Under the pieces are notes generated by a model. The model was not told the DNA's origin and did no database searches. It worked only from the letters and a program-made list of their open reading frames with translations. A program made the translations under genes and the position numbers. Source: Podocnemis expansa (Eukaryota; Chordata; Testudines; Podocnemididae). From it: DNA of 64,000 nucleotides. The DNA lies in the NCBI GenBank assembly GCA_007922195.1, contig ML681997.1:14418869-14482868 (forward strand), written 5' to 3'. Positions 1-11,783 of this stretch are shown piece after piece (position 1 is the stretch's first letter; each line of letters begins with the position of its first letter).

Positions 1-230
1 CCCGAATCTTCCCCCATACCTGCCCCATCCTCAGAATCTGCCCCCTGCACCTGCTCCACCCCCAAATCTTCCCCATACCTGCTCCATCCTTAGAATCTGC
101 CTCATCTGCACAATCTGCCCCCAATATCTGCCCCATCCCTAGATTCTGCCCCCTGCACCATCCTCAGCATCTGCTCCTATACCTGCCCCCCATCCCCAGA
201 ATCTACCCCCATCCCCAGCCTGCAGAGGCA
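1..230. repeat. degenerate C-rich tandem repeat
   Basis: Imperfect copies of units resembling CCCCATCCCCAGAATCTG and CTGCACCTGCTCCAC recur through this stretch, consistent with a decayed minisatellite. The array probably starts upstream of the window. Confidence 0.6.
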
Positions 231-1997
231 GCTATAGGGCAAAGGCAGGGAAGGAGATATGGGGGGCTACATTCAGAGCTGAGACAGCAAGAGCCCAGCA
301 GAGCATTTAATGGCCCCCCATTACCATGTCACAGGTGATGGTGAAAATGTGGCGAGAGATTGCTTTTGGAGTAGGCGAAGTAAGCAACTGCCTAGGGCCC
401 CTGCATAGGGGCCCCTTTGGTTACTGCAAAAGCAGTGTCTACCTCCCACCCTGCAGAAAACATGACGGTGTCAGGGCCAGGGCTAGGGCCAGGGCCACGG
501 CCACGGCTGGCAGGGGGTGGGGCTCTACGTGGAGGTCAAGGCCAGGCGGATCAGGCTGTAGAAGCCGTGCTGCTGGGGGGGGTGTGGGGCAGAGCATGCT
601 GTCCTAGAGGCACGGCTGGCCAGCCTAGAGGCCTGAGTCTGTGCTTGAGTCCTGTTCCTTGCTTTTGGTAGTGGGGGGGGGGGGGAGGTTGGGGCCCCAG
701 CAGGGCACCGGGGCCATTTTTGGGGCCGTGGAGAGAGCTGGTCACGGAGAAGGAGCTGCAGGAGCAGGGGTTTGGGCCCCTACTTGGGCACTGGGGCTGC
801 AGGGTGAATTGGGATGTCAGGGCCACAGGGGAGTTTTGAGGCCTCGGTGGTCAGAGGAGGCTGGCCCTGGGGAGCCAGAGCCATGGGGGGGCCGAGGTGT
901 CATGGCCATGGGGGGTGTGGAGGGTGGGGAGCAGAGGCCATGGGGGAACTGCATAAATGGGGGGGTCAGGGCCACTGGAGGGGAGCTGGGGCTGTCAGGA
1001 GGGCTGGCGACGTGGAGCTGAGACCACAGAGGGGGTTGTGGGGGCCTATAAGGGGCCTCTTGAGTGGGTCTTTTCCTAGGGTCCGCAGTTGCCTAACGCC
1101 ACCTCTGGTGTGGGGGGGTGGGGAGGGGAGGAAACAAGGTGCTGACCTCTCTCCCCTTCAGCTGGAAACATTGAGCGGCTGTTCAAGGCTCCTCCAGTGA
1201 GACTTTGGGTGTGAAGCAGGAGCGCCCCTGGCCTTGAAAAAGATTCAGGGCTCCGGTACCGGGACTTGGGGCTTGTGTGCTTTAAGCGTGCTGCCACTGC
1301 AGCTGCCGACATGGCAGATGTGGGTGTGGAGCCCTGTAAGCCCAGCACTAGTGACACCCCTGGTGGGAAGGGAGACGTGGGGTTAGCTGTGGCCTCACTA
1401 GCTCAACTGGAGCAGGGTCAGCCCTTAGAGAAGTGGTTCTTTCTGCTCGATATTGCTGGGCAAGACTGAGAGTTTGCTACTGGGACTCTGTTTAGCTTGC
1501 CACCCTTTGGTCCGTGGTCCCTTTAGAATCACTTCCCAAACCAGCTGGGCTTCTGGGGAAACAGGTTTAAAAAGCCAGATGCGAAGCAACCAGAGGAACA
1601 GTAAATGGAAGTTTTGTAAGGGGATTTGGAGAGTCAATGAGAATCAGATACACGTGACAAACATTCTTCAAACTTAGGCCAGTAACGTCTGTCCCTCTCT
1701 TCTCCTCCAAAATCCCACAACAAGCAAACAAAACCCTTCAAGAGGCAGGCAGACATCCAGCAGCAGAGTGGGGGCTACCCAGTTTTTTCCACTGATAGCA
1801 GCAAATATGACTGCATGGCTTGTGGGCATTGGATGCAAGGAGCTCATGGCCCCCTCATACTGACTACGGACTCTTGAGACCCGAGTGGCAGAACTGGAGG
1901 AACTAAGGGAGGCAGAGAAGTGCACATACGAGACTTTTCAGAGGCACAGTAGACTGGTCTCATCCTCAGCCTGACAACCTCTGTGCCATTAAGCAGA
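231..1997. other. GC/G-rich TMEM179 intron 1 sequence, no exon seen
   Basis: This stretch contains G-rich low-complexity DNA, including a 13-base G run at 673-685 and repeated GCCATGGGGG/GGCCACAGGGG units at about 820-1000. Several overlapping open frames on both strands reflect high GC content; none shows a domain or a convincing splice pair. The GC richness may mean that exon 1 and its CpG island lie not far upstream, which is inference. Confidence 0.4.
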
Positions 1998-2095
1998 ACA
2001 GACATGGAGTCTTGTGGCACTTTAAAGACCAACAAATTTATTTTTATCACATAAGTTTTCTTGCAAGAAAATCCCACTTTGTCATGCTTGAAGAT
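1998..2095. repeat. single arm of the GGAGTCTTGTGGCAC interspersed repeat
   Basis: It carries the hallmark string GGAGTCTTGTGGCACTTTAA, AAGACCAACAAATTTATT and AAAATCCCACTTTGTCA. The same sequence recurs around 2398, 2650, 4092, 4447, 50468, 56936 and 58848. It is a dispersed non-coding mobile repeat common in turtles and crocodilians. Confidence 0.6.
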
Positions 2096-2397
2096 GGGGG
2101 ATATATAGAATGGGAGGAAAATCAATGCAGGGAAGTGCAAGTCATAGGATCAGGCCAGACTGTTACAGCAAATCAATGCAGTTGTTTAGATTCAAACAGT
2201 GGAGAGAAGCATATTAGAAGGTGGTGAGGTAAAAAAATCACCTGTTGTAATAAGAACCTCTCACCACCCTCCAAAATCCCTGTTTAACCCTAAGGGAATG
2301 GTGTCAAACCTGCATATGAATGCCAATTCTGCAGATTCACTGACGTTTTGATTTGTAATGTATTTGCTTAAGTATGGGAATTAACATATCCTCAAAA

Positions 2398-2755
2398 AAA
2401 GCAAGGAGTCCTGTGACGCTTAAAGGCTAACATTTATTTATCGCATGAGCTTTCATAGGAGAAAATCTCACTTTTGCCAGTAGCCTATAGCACGCTTTCT
2501 GGCTGAGCGCTGGAGTACATATGATTTCTGAAGCATGTGCATTATGTAGTGAATAAGGATCAAGGAAGTTGCCTGTCAGGACACACTCCAGTGCCCAGCC
2601 AGAAAACATGCTCTAGGCTGCCAGCAAAAGTGGGATTTTCTCCTGTGAAAGCTCATGTGATAAATAAATTCTATTAGTCTTTAGGTGCCACAGTAGTGCT
2701 CCTTGCCCCCTCCCCCACCGAATAAGACTAACACGGCTGCCACTTTAGAACTTGG
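2398..2755. repeat. foldback element with inverted arms
   Basis: The left arm (about 2398-2520: GCAAGGAGTCCTGTGACGC, TTTATTTATCGCATGAGC, GCCTATAGCACG, TTCTGGCTGAGCGCTGGAG) is mirrored by the right arm (about 2580-2705: CTCCAGTGCCCAGCCAGAA, CATGCTCTAGGCTGCC, GCTCATGTGATAAATAAA, GTGCCACAG). The tail ends in GACTAACACGGCTGCCACT. The arms pair over more than 100 bases around a short loop, so the transcript or single strand could form a long hairpin. Confidence 0.75.
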
Positions 2756-4091
2756 CAACGGATCATCAGTGGAGTGAAGAGAGAGATTGAAGTGTTCCCC
2801 TATTGGTTTCTGAATGTTTTTATTTTTGATGTCAGATTTGTGTCCATTTATTCTTTTAGTCAGAGACTGTTTGTTTTGCTGAACTAGACTGTCACGGCTA
2901 GGACTTGTTACTGTGCTGTTAAGGAGGATGCATGTCTTGAGGGAGAGGCACATCAGACTGGAGCAGAGGGATGTCATGAGTAGATGGTGTCATGGAATTC
3001 CTTGCATTGAGGGTGACTTTCCAGGGGAGGGAACCCCTGATTTTAGGAAGAGACCAGTACTAATGGGGGATTTGATTATTAGACAGAAAATAGTGCTTGT
3101 GATGATCAGGAGACCTGGATGGTAAATTGCCTGCCAGGTGCAGAAGTTGCAGACCTATCAAGACATCTAGGTACACATATGCTTTGCTGGGAAGGAGTTG
3201 GTCATTTTGGTACATGACACAGGAAAAGACAAGTGAGAGAGGTCCTGTAGGACAAATTTAGGCTGCTAGCTAAGAGATTAAAGTGCTGGACCTCCATGGC
3301 TGCATTCTTCAAAATGTTTCCAATACCATACGTAGGGCCAGTTAGGCAGAACTGCGGAGTCTCAATGTGAGGAGGAGAGAACAGTGCTGGAGGAGAGAAT
3401 TAGGTTTATTAGGAATTGGAGAATCTTTTGGGAAAGGAGAAATTTATACTGGAAGGAAGGACTCGACCTAAACCACAATGGAATCAGATTGTTGGCAAGT
3501 AAAATTATAAAGGTCATAGAAGATTTTTATAAACAGAGGGCTGAAGGAAATCTGATGGTTAAAGGGGAAATAGTCTCTATCCCAGTAAAAAAGAGAGGAT
3601 AGAAGTTAATAAAGTAGGGTGGGACCTGCAGAGAAACAATCAAACAAAAAAAGAGTCTCATTGAATTATATCACATGAAGGCAGACATTTAAATATTGAC
3701 AAATATTATGAGTATTTGTATACAAATGCAAGAAGTCTACATGCAAAGATGGGTAACCTGTAGTGCCTGGTATTAAATGAGTATATTGATATATGAGGTG
3801 TCATGGAAACTTGGTGAAACAATGATAATCAGTGGCACACATTAATACTACAGTACAAAATATATAGGATTAGAGAGTAGGTTGTGATGGTGGGGGCATG
3901 ATGGGAGCTGGCACTATATGTCAGAAAAGTATAGAGTCAAATATAGTAAAATCTTAACTGAATAGAACTGTACTGTTGAATTTCCACAGATAGAAATTCC
4001 ATGCTTGAATAAGAGGTTAAGAGTAGGAATATACTATCAACCATCTGACCAGGATGGTGACTGTGATTATACTCAGGGAGAGCAGAAAGTC

Positions 4092-4249
4092 TACAAAAAC
4101 AGCGAGAATCCTGTGGCACCTTAAAGACTAACAAATTTCTCTGGGCATAAGCTTTCGTGGGCTCCAACCCATTTTGTCAGGGCCAAATGTGGCCCTGGAG
4201 TTGCTTAAGTTGACTTAAGCCTCCAGTGTAGATGTAGCCTATGTTATGT
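4092..4249. repeat. insertions within old CR1: repeat arm plus Harbinger MITE end
   Basis: 4092-4185 is an arm of the GAGAATCCTGTGGCACC...AAGCTTTCGTGGGCT repeat. 4186-4249 (GCCAAATGTGGCCCTGGAGTTGCTTAAGTTGACTTAAGCC...CCAGTGTAGATGTAGCC) matches the right terminus of the MITE at 47801-48197, so it is a truncated MITE end. Confidence 0.6.
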
Positions 4250-4439
4250 AACCTACCACTTAACCGGCCCTGGTACCAGATGGCTGGCAGATAACTAATA
4301 TAATGCTTACTTTTTTAAAAAGGCACCAGAAGCCAGCCTTGCAATTACAGGCCAGCAAACCTAACTTGAGTACCAACCAGACTGGTTGAAGGTGTATTAA
4401 CAAGTAGCATTGTCAGATTCAAAAGGGGTAGCCTTGTTA

Positions 4440-4592
4440 GTCTAGTTCAGCAAAACAAACAAGGAGTCTTGTGGCACTTTTAAAGACTAAGATTTATTTG
4501 TCACGTGAGCTTTCATTTTGTCCCATGGAAGCTCATGTGATAAATAAATTAATTAGTCTTTAAAAGTGACACAAGACTGCTTGTTGGCTTTA
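4440..4592. repeat. foldback element inside old CR1
   Basis: AACAAACAAGGAGTCTTGTGGCAC with TTTAAAGACTAAGATTTATTTGTC is mirrored by GATAAATAAATTAATTAGTC, TTTAAAAGTGACACAAGACTG and CTTGTTGG. The two arms of about 60 bases are separated by a short AT-rich centre. Confidence 0.7.
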
Positions 4593-5477
4593 TCAGACAC
4601 GTAGATGAGCATGGTATGTTTGCAAAAAGTCGGTTTGTCTTTTGTAAAGGGAAATTATATCTCACCAATTTATTAGAATTCTTTGGTGGTGTGCGTGTGT
4701 GTCAACAAATGTGTGGAGAAGAATGATTGAGTGGGGCTAGTGTATTTGGGCTTTCAGAAAGCCTTTGACTAGGTTCTTCACCAAATACTCTTAAGCAAAG
4801 TAATATGCCATGGGACAAGGGCAAAAGTCCTCTCATGGAGCAGTTACTGGTTCAAAGATAGGGGAAAAAAAGGGTTGAAATAAATGATCAGTTTTCACAA
4901 TGGACAGAGATAAATTGTGGTCTCCTCCTGGGGTTGGTATTGGGGCAAGTGCAGTTCAGCATACTCATAAGTGATCTGGAAAAAGTGTAAACAGTGAAGT
5001 GGCAAAGTTTGTAGACAATACAAAATTACTCAAGATAGTTAAGTCTAAAGCAGACTGCAAAGAGTTACAGAGGGATCTTACAAAACTGGGGACAGGGCCA
5101 CAAAATTGCAAGTGAAATTCAGTGTTGATAAATGAGAAGGAATGCAAATTGGAAAACCTAATCCCAACTATAGATACAAAATAGGGGGGTCTAACTTAGC
5201 TGTAACCACTCAGGAAAGATCTTGGAGTCATCTTGGATAGTTTTCTGAAAAATATCAGCCAAAAAAGCTAACAGAACTATTAGGAAAAAGATATCTAATA
5301 AGACAGAAAATATCATGATGCCACTGTATAAATGCTTGGTATGCCCATATGGCATGCAGATCTGGTTGCCTCATCTCAAAAAGATGGATTAAAATTGGAA
5401 AAAGTGCAGAGAAGAGGAACAAAAATGATGAGTGATATTGAACAGCTTTTATATGAGGAGAAAGGAAAAGACTGGGA

Positions 5478-6389
5478 GGCTATGTCTACACCAGGGGTCG
5501 GCAGCCCCTGGCACTGTTGCCAAAAATGGCATGGGAGCCAAGCCTGAGCGGTGCTTCTCCGCCGGCCCCGCTCCCCCAGCGCTGTGTGGCTGGGTAGCGT
5601 GAGCTGCATGCTGCAGCTGCAGGCTGAGAGAAACCACAGTGCGTGACTCCCAGCCCCCTGCTGGCCACGCCCCCTGCTGGGCAGGGCTAGAGGGGAGCGA
5701 AGCAGGTCTGCCCCCTGCCCGCTTCTGGCTCCGACTGCGGAGCTGGAAGCTGCCAGCCGGAAGGGACGAGAGGCACCTCTGGCCGGACTCAGAAGCAGCG
5801 GGGGCAGAATCCGGCCCGCCCTCTTTTGGCCCTGCCCCCAGCACCCACTGAGGGTGGTCTGGTCTACACTTATACCTGGTCTACTCTTATACTTTAAATA
5901 GAGATAATGATGATTAAATCAATTTAGAGTAGTGCATGGCCATGCTAGCTTTCCTTAGATCAAACTAAGGACCTCCCTCAGTTTGAAATAAGGAAAGGTT
6001 ATATTGAAATGGCAAAACTTGCCTTAAAATCAAAACAAGGGTTATTTCAATCTTATTAGTTCGAAATAACTCAGTGTAGCCATGTTAAATTGAGATAACT
6101 TATTTTGATTTAACATGGTTTGTCCTTCTCCTTCTCAAGGTGCGTTCCTCTTTCTATATACTGGGTGGGGGCATGGCCCTTCTTGGAGGCCGTCTTGCCA
6201 CACGTCCCTTGGTGCCCCTCTTCTAAATCAATATAGCAAGTCCTGTCCATGGACTTGCTAGTTGGAATTAGCTTTCTAGTGTGGCCATGTTAAATTGATT
6301 TAACTTAATTCAATTTAATGATTATTTTTTTGACTTAATTAGATTGATTTAAGTTAAATCGATTTAATAATCTAAGTGTAGACATAGCC
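5478..6389. mobile_element. Harbinger MITE (TTTGAAATAA class) with GC-rich insert
   Basis: The element has termini GGCTATGTCTACAC (5478) and GTGTAGACATAGCC (ending 6389) and near-duplicated flanks GGA/AGA. The interior has repeated TTAAATTGA and TTCGAAATAA motifs plus a core (about 6130-6260: TATATACTGGGTGGGGGCAT, TTGCCACACG, AGCAAGTCCTGTCC) shared with other MITEs here. About 5491-5855 is GC-rich foreign sequence starting CCAGGGGTCGGCAGCCCCTG, resembling an independent hAT-type insertion. Its open frames on both strands are not genes. Confidence 0.75.
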
Positions 6390-6951
6390 AGACTGTTCAG
6401 GTTAGAGGAGAGATGCCTAAGGAGACGTATATGGATTTATGAAATCATAAGTGGTGTGGAGAAAGTGGAAAGTGTTAATTACCCCTTCACGTGACACAGG
6501 AACCAGTATAACCTAATGAAATAAATGGACCACAGGTTTAAAATGAAAGTAAAAAAAAATGCTTCACATAATGCACAGTCAACCTGTGGAACTTGTTGCC
6601 AGGGATGTTGTAAAGGCCAAAAGCTTAACTGGTTCAAAAACTAATCTACTAAGTTAATGGAAGAAAGGTCCATCTCTGACTTTTAGTCAAGATTGTCAGG
6701 GGTACAATCCCATGCTCTTGGTTTCCTTAAGCCTCTGATTTCCCAGAGCAGGGACTGGACAACATGGAATGGATCACTTGATAAATTGTCATTTGGTTCC
6801 ATTAGAAGCCAGGATACCGAGCTAGGTGGATGATTGGTCTTACCCAATACAGCCATTCTTATGCTCTTAGGTTTGGAAGGATTGGATTGTTGTTGGTAAA
6901 TATTGGCAAATGTTGATTTCACTGTATACACAAACCAATGAAAAATATGTT

Positions 6952-7955
6952 CATAGAATCATAGACTATTAGGACTGGTAGGAACCTCAGGAGGTCATCT
7001 AGTCCAACCCCCTGCTAAAAGCATGACTACTTCCATTAAATCATCCCAGCCAAGTTTTATCCAACTGGGTCTTAAAAGTTTCCAGAGATGGAGGTTCCAC
7101 CACCTCCCTAGGCAACCCATTCCAGTGTTTCACAACCCTCCTAGTGAGAGAGTTTTTCCTAAGAACCAACCTAGGCCTCCCCAGCTGCCACTTAAAACCA
7201 TTGCTCCTTATTCTGTCCTTTGTCACCATGGAGAATAGCCTAACTCCCTTCTCTTTGGAGCGCCTTTTCAGGTAGCTGACCTGAAGGTGGTTATTAAATC
7301 CCCCCTCAGTCTTCTTTTCTGCAGACTAAATAAGCCAGGTTCCTTCAGTCTCTCCTCATAAGTCTTGTGCTCTAGCCCATTGATCATTTTTGTTGCCCTC
7401 CACTGGACTCTTTCTAATTTGCCCACATCCTTTCTGTAGTGGGAGAGCCCAAAACTGGACACAATATTCCAGATGTGGCCTCACCAGTGCCAAACAGTGG
7501 GAAATAATCGCATCCTTTGATCTACTGGCAACACTCCTACTGATTTAGCCCTATATGCTGTTGGCCTTTTTGGCAACCAGGGTACACTTGTATCCAGCTT
7601 CCTGTCCACCGTAACCCCTAGGTCCTTTTCTACAGTGCTGCTACTTAGCTGGTCTGTCCCCAGCCTGTAGCAGTACAGGGGTTTTTCTATCCTAAGTGCA
7701 GGACTTCATACTTGTCCTTGTTGAACCTCACGTCATTTCATTTGGCCCAATGTTCCAATTTGTCTAGGTCTCCCTGAATCCTATCCCTACCTTCCAGTTT
7801 ATCTGCCATTCTCCCCAGGTTGGTGTCATCCAGAAACTTACCGAGTGTGCAGTCTATCCCATCATCTAGATCATTAATGAAGATGTTGCACAAAATTGGC
7901 CCCAGGATCGACCCCTGGGGGACTCTCCTTGTTACTGGTTTCCAATTAGGCAGTA
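6952..7955 (-). mobile_element. CR1 LINE 3' part, reverse orientation
   Basis: On the plus strand it begins with the reversed CR1 3' end (AGAATCATAGACTATTAGGAC, GGAGGTCATCTAGTCCAACC). It then runs back through the reverse transcriptase C-terminal region to GGGGGACTCTCCTTGTTACTGG. Minus-strand open frames 7041-7229 and 7268-7462 encode typical CR1 C-terminal strings (such as RSNGFKWQLGRPRL and [13 protein letters not shown]) broken by stops. The copy is 5' truncated, as is usual for LINEs. Confidence 0.9.
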
Positions 7956-7959
7956 GATA

Positions 7960-8880
7960 GTAGAAATATATGTCTAAGCAAAATAAAGAAGAATATTGCT
8001 TGAGAACTTACTGGAGCTTGATTTAAAGATACTTTTTATATTTTAAAATGTGACATTGACAATTTGTGTTTTAATGGTTAGAAAGCTTTTTGTCTCAAAA
8101 TATCCACTGTCATTTAATTATTGTCTGATCCCCCCCCCCCCGTTTCCCATATTTGTGAAAATTTATGTAGATAAAAAAAGCCTAAAACCTAGAGGAATGC
8201 ACAACTGTACAAATTTAAATGGTTAAAAATGGAAAAAGTTCTCAAAATAAACATCAGTATAATCTATCAAAATTTAAAGAAATCAGTCTAAACTCTGCCA
8301 AGCCTGTTCATACTACACATGTGAATTCTTTCAATCATTTGGTCTTTTGGTCAGACATTGGTCTAGAATTGCTGGTACACTACTGCTGTCTTGTGCCACC
8401 CTGAAACAAGCCAGTTCAAATGGGTTTAGGGATGCTTTGGGCCATCCTGGAGTTGCAAAGCAGCAGGGCATTCTAGTGAATCTGGTCAGTTGTTATGACA
8501 ATGAGACTGATATTGCAGGCACTAGGAAAACTCAGTTTAGGAACATAACCACTCCTCATACTGCTTGTCATTAAACAATGCACACTGGTCAGTATAGCGG
8601 GTTGAAAAACCGAGAATTTTGAAACTTTTTGTGTGGGGGGGAAAAAGGGAATTGATGAAACTGAAGTAAAATTTTACCATTCCCCCCCCAGTTAGGTTGA
8701 CAAGATAGTAGACATTACCTTGGTGTAGTTATTTATGAGAAGTATTATCGCTGTCAGTTCAATTCAAAGTTTGGCATTACCTGCCACAACAAAGCAACCA
8801 GGGTAGTACCTGTTTACATACAGAAAGGATACTGGAAGCAATATTTTGTTATGGAGTAAATTAAAGGGCCTAGGGCAATT
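7960..8880. other. TMEM179 intron 1 sequence, nothing recognised
   Basis: AT-rich intronic DNA with a C12 run at 8130-8141. The plus-strand open frames 8219-8404 and 8347-8574 overlap each other in different frames and lack domains or splice context, so they are not called. Confidence 0.4.
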
Positions 8881-8884
8881 GGGA

Positions 8885-9125
8885 GGCTGTGTGGTCTAGT
8901 GGTTAGATCCCTGGCTTGGAACTCAGGAGAGTGGGGGCCTGTTCCCAGCTTGCTGGGGAGCTGTTGTGTGACCTCAGCTAAATCTTTTTCATGTTTCTGT
9001 TTTTGCTTCTGCCCTTTTTCTGTCTTGTCTACTTGGACTGTGAGCTCTCTGGAGGAGGATCTAGCTTGCTATGTATTTGTTCAGTGTCTAACACAGGGGT
9101 CAGGATCCCAAAAGATAAGAAGAGC
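8885..9125 (+). repeat. tRNA-derived SINE (MIR/CORE-like)
   Basis: It opens with a tRNA-like promoter sequence (GTGGTCTAGTGGTTAGATCC) and continues through TGTGTGACCTCAGCTAA. It ends with the conserved tail TTGTCTACTTGGACTGTGAG ... GTATTTGTTCAGTGTCTAACACA. This is a common ancient amniote SINE layout; similar relics occur at 12890, 32225, 34275 and 47650. Confidence 0.75.
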
Positions 9126-9538
9126 CATTTTTAAAATTTCCTTCAATAACCAAGTGTTTTGAGAACTGTGATGGGTGTGACCTCCTGGTAGAAGATGGGG
9201 GAGCTGGGCCAAGGTCCTTTGGTGGAGTGGGGAGAGCCTGAAATCAGGAGTGGGCTCCCTTCAGGGTCCCCTGGTGATGGACGGGAGCCCCAAGTCTGGT
9301 ATGGGTCACATGCAGAGTCCTGTGGTGGTAGGGGGCCTGGAGCTAGGACCCAGGAGCTCAGAGCTGCAAGGAGGCAATCAAAGAGCCACATGTGACTCCA
9401 GAGCTGCAGGTTGCAGACCCATGGTCTGACAGTGAGGCCCCAGTTTTGTAACAGTTTACCAAGGGATGTGGTGGATTCTCCATCAGTGACAAGTTTTAAA
9501 TCATAAGTGGATGCTATTGTAAGAGAGATACTGTAGGA

Positions 9539-9722
9539 CACTGGTTCTCAACCTTTTACGGGTCATGACATGTTTGGTGTGTCATGACCTTATGGGCACA
9601 CTAGCCCCCCTCTGCCAGCCCCTGCCTGGCTGAATCCAGTCATCTCCCAGACTCTCCATGGCATACTTACCGCAGTGTGGTGACACAGTAATGTGTCCTG
9701 ACACAGTGGTTGAGAACCACTG
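9539..9722. mobile_element. hAT MITE with GGTTCTCAACC termini
   Basis: The termini CACTGGTTCTCAACC and GGTTGAGAACCACTG are inverted repeats matching at 14 of 15 positions. The flanking 8-mers CTGTAGGA and CTCTAAGA match at 6 of 8, consistent with a worn 8-bp hAT target duplication. Confidence 0.75.
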
Positions 9723-10620
9723 CTCTAAGAAACATTTAGGAGTGCTACAGGATGACCACCATGGTCCTTCCTGGCCTTGGAATCTGTAAATGTTGGTTGA
9801 AACCTCAAAGTGGTACTGCAATGCAAATAATAACAGGGGTTGAATATCATTCTCTGGTACTTTCTTTCTGGCCAGCCCTAGACTATCCAATATTAACATG
9901 TGCTATAACAGATTTATATTGAAACAAAAGGGAGCTTTCTCAGAATTGACACACATCCTTTAAGAGCTAAATGTAAGAGGAGACTTTTTAATGCACTTTG
10001 AAAAACGTAGTTTTAGACGAATATAAACTTCAGTTAGCTGGAGATATTTGGTTGAATCCAGATGCATTTTATTTTCTGTAGTTTAAAAACAGCTTACTTT
10101 AAGGAAACAGAACTGATAAGGTTTTTAATGGTGTATTTTAGACAAAACTTTTATGATTTTTGGTCTGTTTCCAAATTGGGGAATTTATTTTGTGGTGCAA
10201 GTTCTTTGTTGATTTTTGTTCTTTGTGCATTGAGCGCCTTCCATTTCAGCTGTGCATTATTCCTTGGGTAGCTCTATTCATACTCAATAAAATGTTGATC
10301 TGGGTGAGAAAGGAGTTGGAAGCCTCCTGCGTGTTTGTAAGCCGAGATAGGCATGTTGTTATAATAAAATATAAAAAACCTAGGCCCACATGAGGTCAAA
10401 ATGTGAATTAAAACAGGACAACATGTTGCTTGTCTAATAAAACACCAGCAAAGGGAAGATCTACCCTACACCCAGATCTGTCATTGCAAATCTGAAAAGC
10501 AAATGTAGTGTCCCAAGTGAGCTATGCTGTGGTAAAATATAGCAAATGTTTGTTAACAGTTCATGTATGCATGAGTGACTGACTTTGAAAATGGCCCTTT
10601 GTTTCTGGAATTTGTAGTCT
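9723..10620. other. TMEM179 intron 1 sequence, no exon seen
   Basis: Mostly AT-rich unique DNA. The overlapping plus-strand open frames 10062-10271 and 10160-10393 are hydrophobic only because the region is T-rich, and they have no partner splice sites of matching phase. Confidence 0.4.
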
Positions 10621-10835
10621 TTGCCAGAGGTGCCGCTGGCTCGGCAGCGGACCGGGGGCTTGGTGTGCTGCGACTTGGGGTTCATGCTCTGCTGCTGCAG
10701 CCGCTGCCACAGGCGGCCTGACCGCAGACCTGGGGCTCAGTGTGCTGGGGCTCGGGGCTTGAGCCCCGTGGGCCCAGCACTCACAACACCTCTGCTCTTT
10801 GGCATCATAAAGAATGCACATCTTTACACTACTGA
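10621..10835. repeat. GC-rich dispersed repeat fragment
   Basis: An abrupt GC-rich island in AT-rich intron contains GGGGCTCGGGGCTTGAGCCCC (an internal palindrome) and ends with CTTTGGCATCATAAAGAATG. The sharp edges suggest an inserted transposon fragment. Overlapping open frames on both strands (10561-10821, 10621-10839) are composition artefacts. Exon 1 of TMEM179 was considered here but the sequence does not match. Confidence 0.4.
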
Positions 10836-11196
10836 TTGAAGGTGGTTCAACAGGAGGTTCTGTGGGGAGGTGGGAGGGGTCAGAGCTTCATTCATGGTGT
10901 TATATAAGGCTCAGTTTCCCATACTAATTGTTATGGTCCATCTCCTCTAACAGCAGCAGATAGTTCCCAAGGATAAAGAATGTACCATCATTTTTATCTT
11001 TAATTTCATTAAATGAAATCGTGTGATGTTTTTAGTCGGTGATCAAATCTTAATGTTCTGGGTAGGTTCTGGCAAGGAGAGTCCTATTTTCTGCGGAAGC
11101 AATGTGAAATAAGACATGTTGCCTGAGGCAGAGAGAGGTAGAGCAGTGAGAAAAGGAAGGACTGGTGTTTGGGCATGGAATGGATGTTTGGACACA

Positions 11197-11588
11197 CGTT
11201 ATGTCTACATTAGCCACACTTAGTTGGGACTTGCAAGTCCAAATTTAGAAGTTTGAGGTTAGTTTGAACTAACTGGGAACTTTTTAATTTGAACTAACCA
11301 TGTATTCTAGTTTGAACTAATGCTTAGTTTGAACTAGAACATGTTTTTAGTTTGAACTAGTGGCCTAGTTTGAACTAAGGCTTGGTTTAGGTCTTGCCCA
11401 TGCCTAGTTCGAACTAGGCACCAAAGTCTGAACTAACCCCAGCACTAACTAGTTCAGACTAAGCTTTCCGTAGTCCAAACAAAGAAATTTCTTAGTTCAG
11501 ACTAGGGAAAGCCTAGTTTAGCCATGGACCTTATTAGTCTGGACTAAACCTCTTTTGTCAGGAATAATTGGCCAGTGCAGACATAGGC
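11197..11588. mobile_element. Harbinger MITE (TTTGAACTA class), TSD ACA
   Basis: The ends CGTTATGTCTACAT and GTGCAGACATAGGC are flanked by identical ACA triplets (11194-11196 and 11589-11591). The interior is an array of palindromic TAGTTTGAACTA/TAGTTCGAACTA units. Confidence 0.88.
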
Positions 11589-11783
11589 ACAGTGACCTTC
11601 GGTGGGAGCCAATTTTATCATTTGGTGCGGGGAGAGTTAGAAGCTTTTCATCAGCTACATTCCATCAGCAGGTAGGATTAGGATGAACAACTTCAAGGAT
11701 TCCCCATGGTTCATTTTTCAGAGCGGTGGTCCCAGTGCCCATCAGCATGGGAGGTCCTGGATGCTTGCTTGAAGATAGTGGTA

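Larger units (their letters stand above)
2985..6890 (+). mobile_element. old CR1/L3-type LINE, heavily interrupted
   Basis: Segments at about 2985-4080, 4595-5477 and 6390-6890 read in order as a decayed plus-strand non-LTR retrotransposon. Conserved landmarks include a decayed stretch at about 4970-5030 resembling the usual CR1 AGTGATCTGGAAAAAG...GACAATACAAAATTACTCAA region, then the CTGTGGAACTTGTTGCC segment near 6584. The 3' end is typical, close to GAAGCCAGGATACCGAGCTAGG and ATTCTTATGCTCTTAGG. No long open frame survives. The gaps are filled by later insertions described separately. Confidence 0.7.

Noticed and set aside
326..1357. Several overlapping open frames on both strands in the first 1.4 kb
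   Set aside because: They lie in GC/G-rich low-complexity and tandem-like DNA, overlap in different frames, and show no domain or matching splice sites.
5449..5851. 131-codon frame in GC-rich DNA
   Set aside because: It lies in a transposon insert within a MITE and overlaps frames on both strands.
10561..10839. GC-rich island as TMEM179 exon 1
   Set aside because: No hydrophobic N-terminal membrane segment in any frame and no donor of the required phase; it looks like an inserted repeat.
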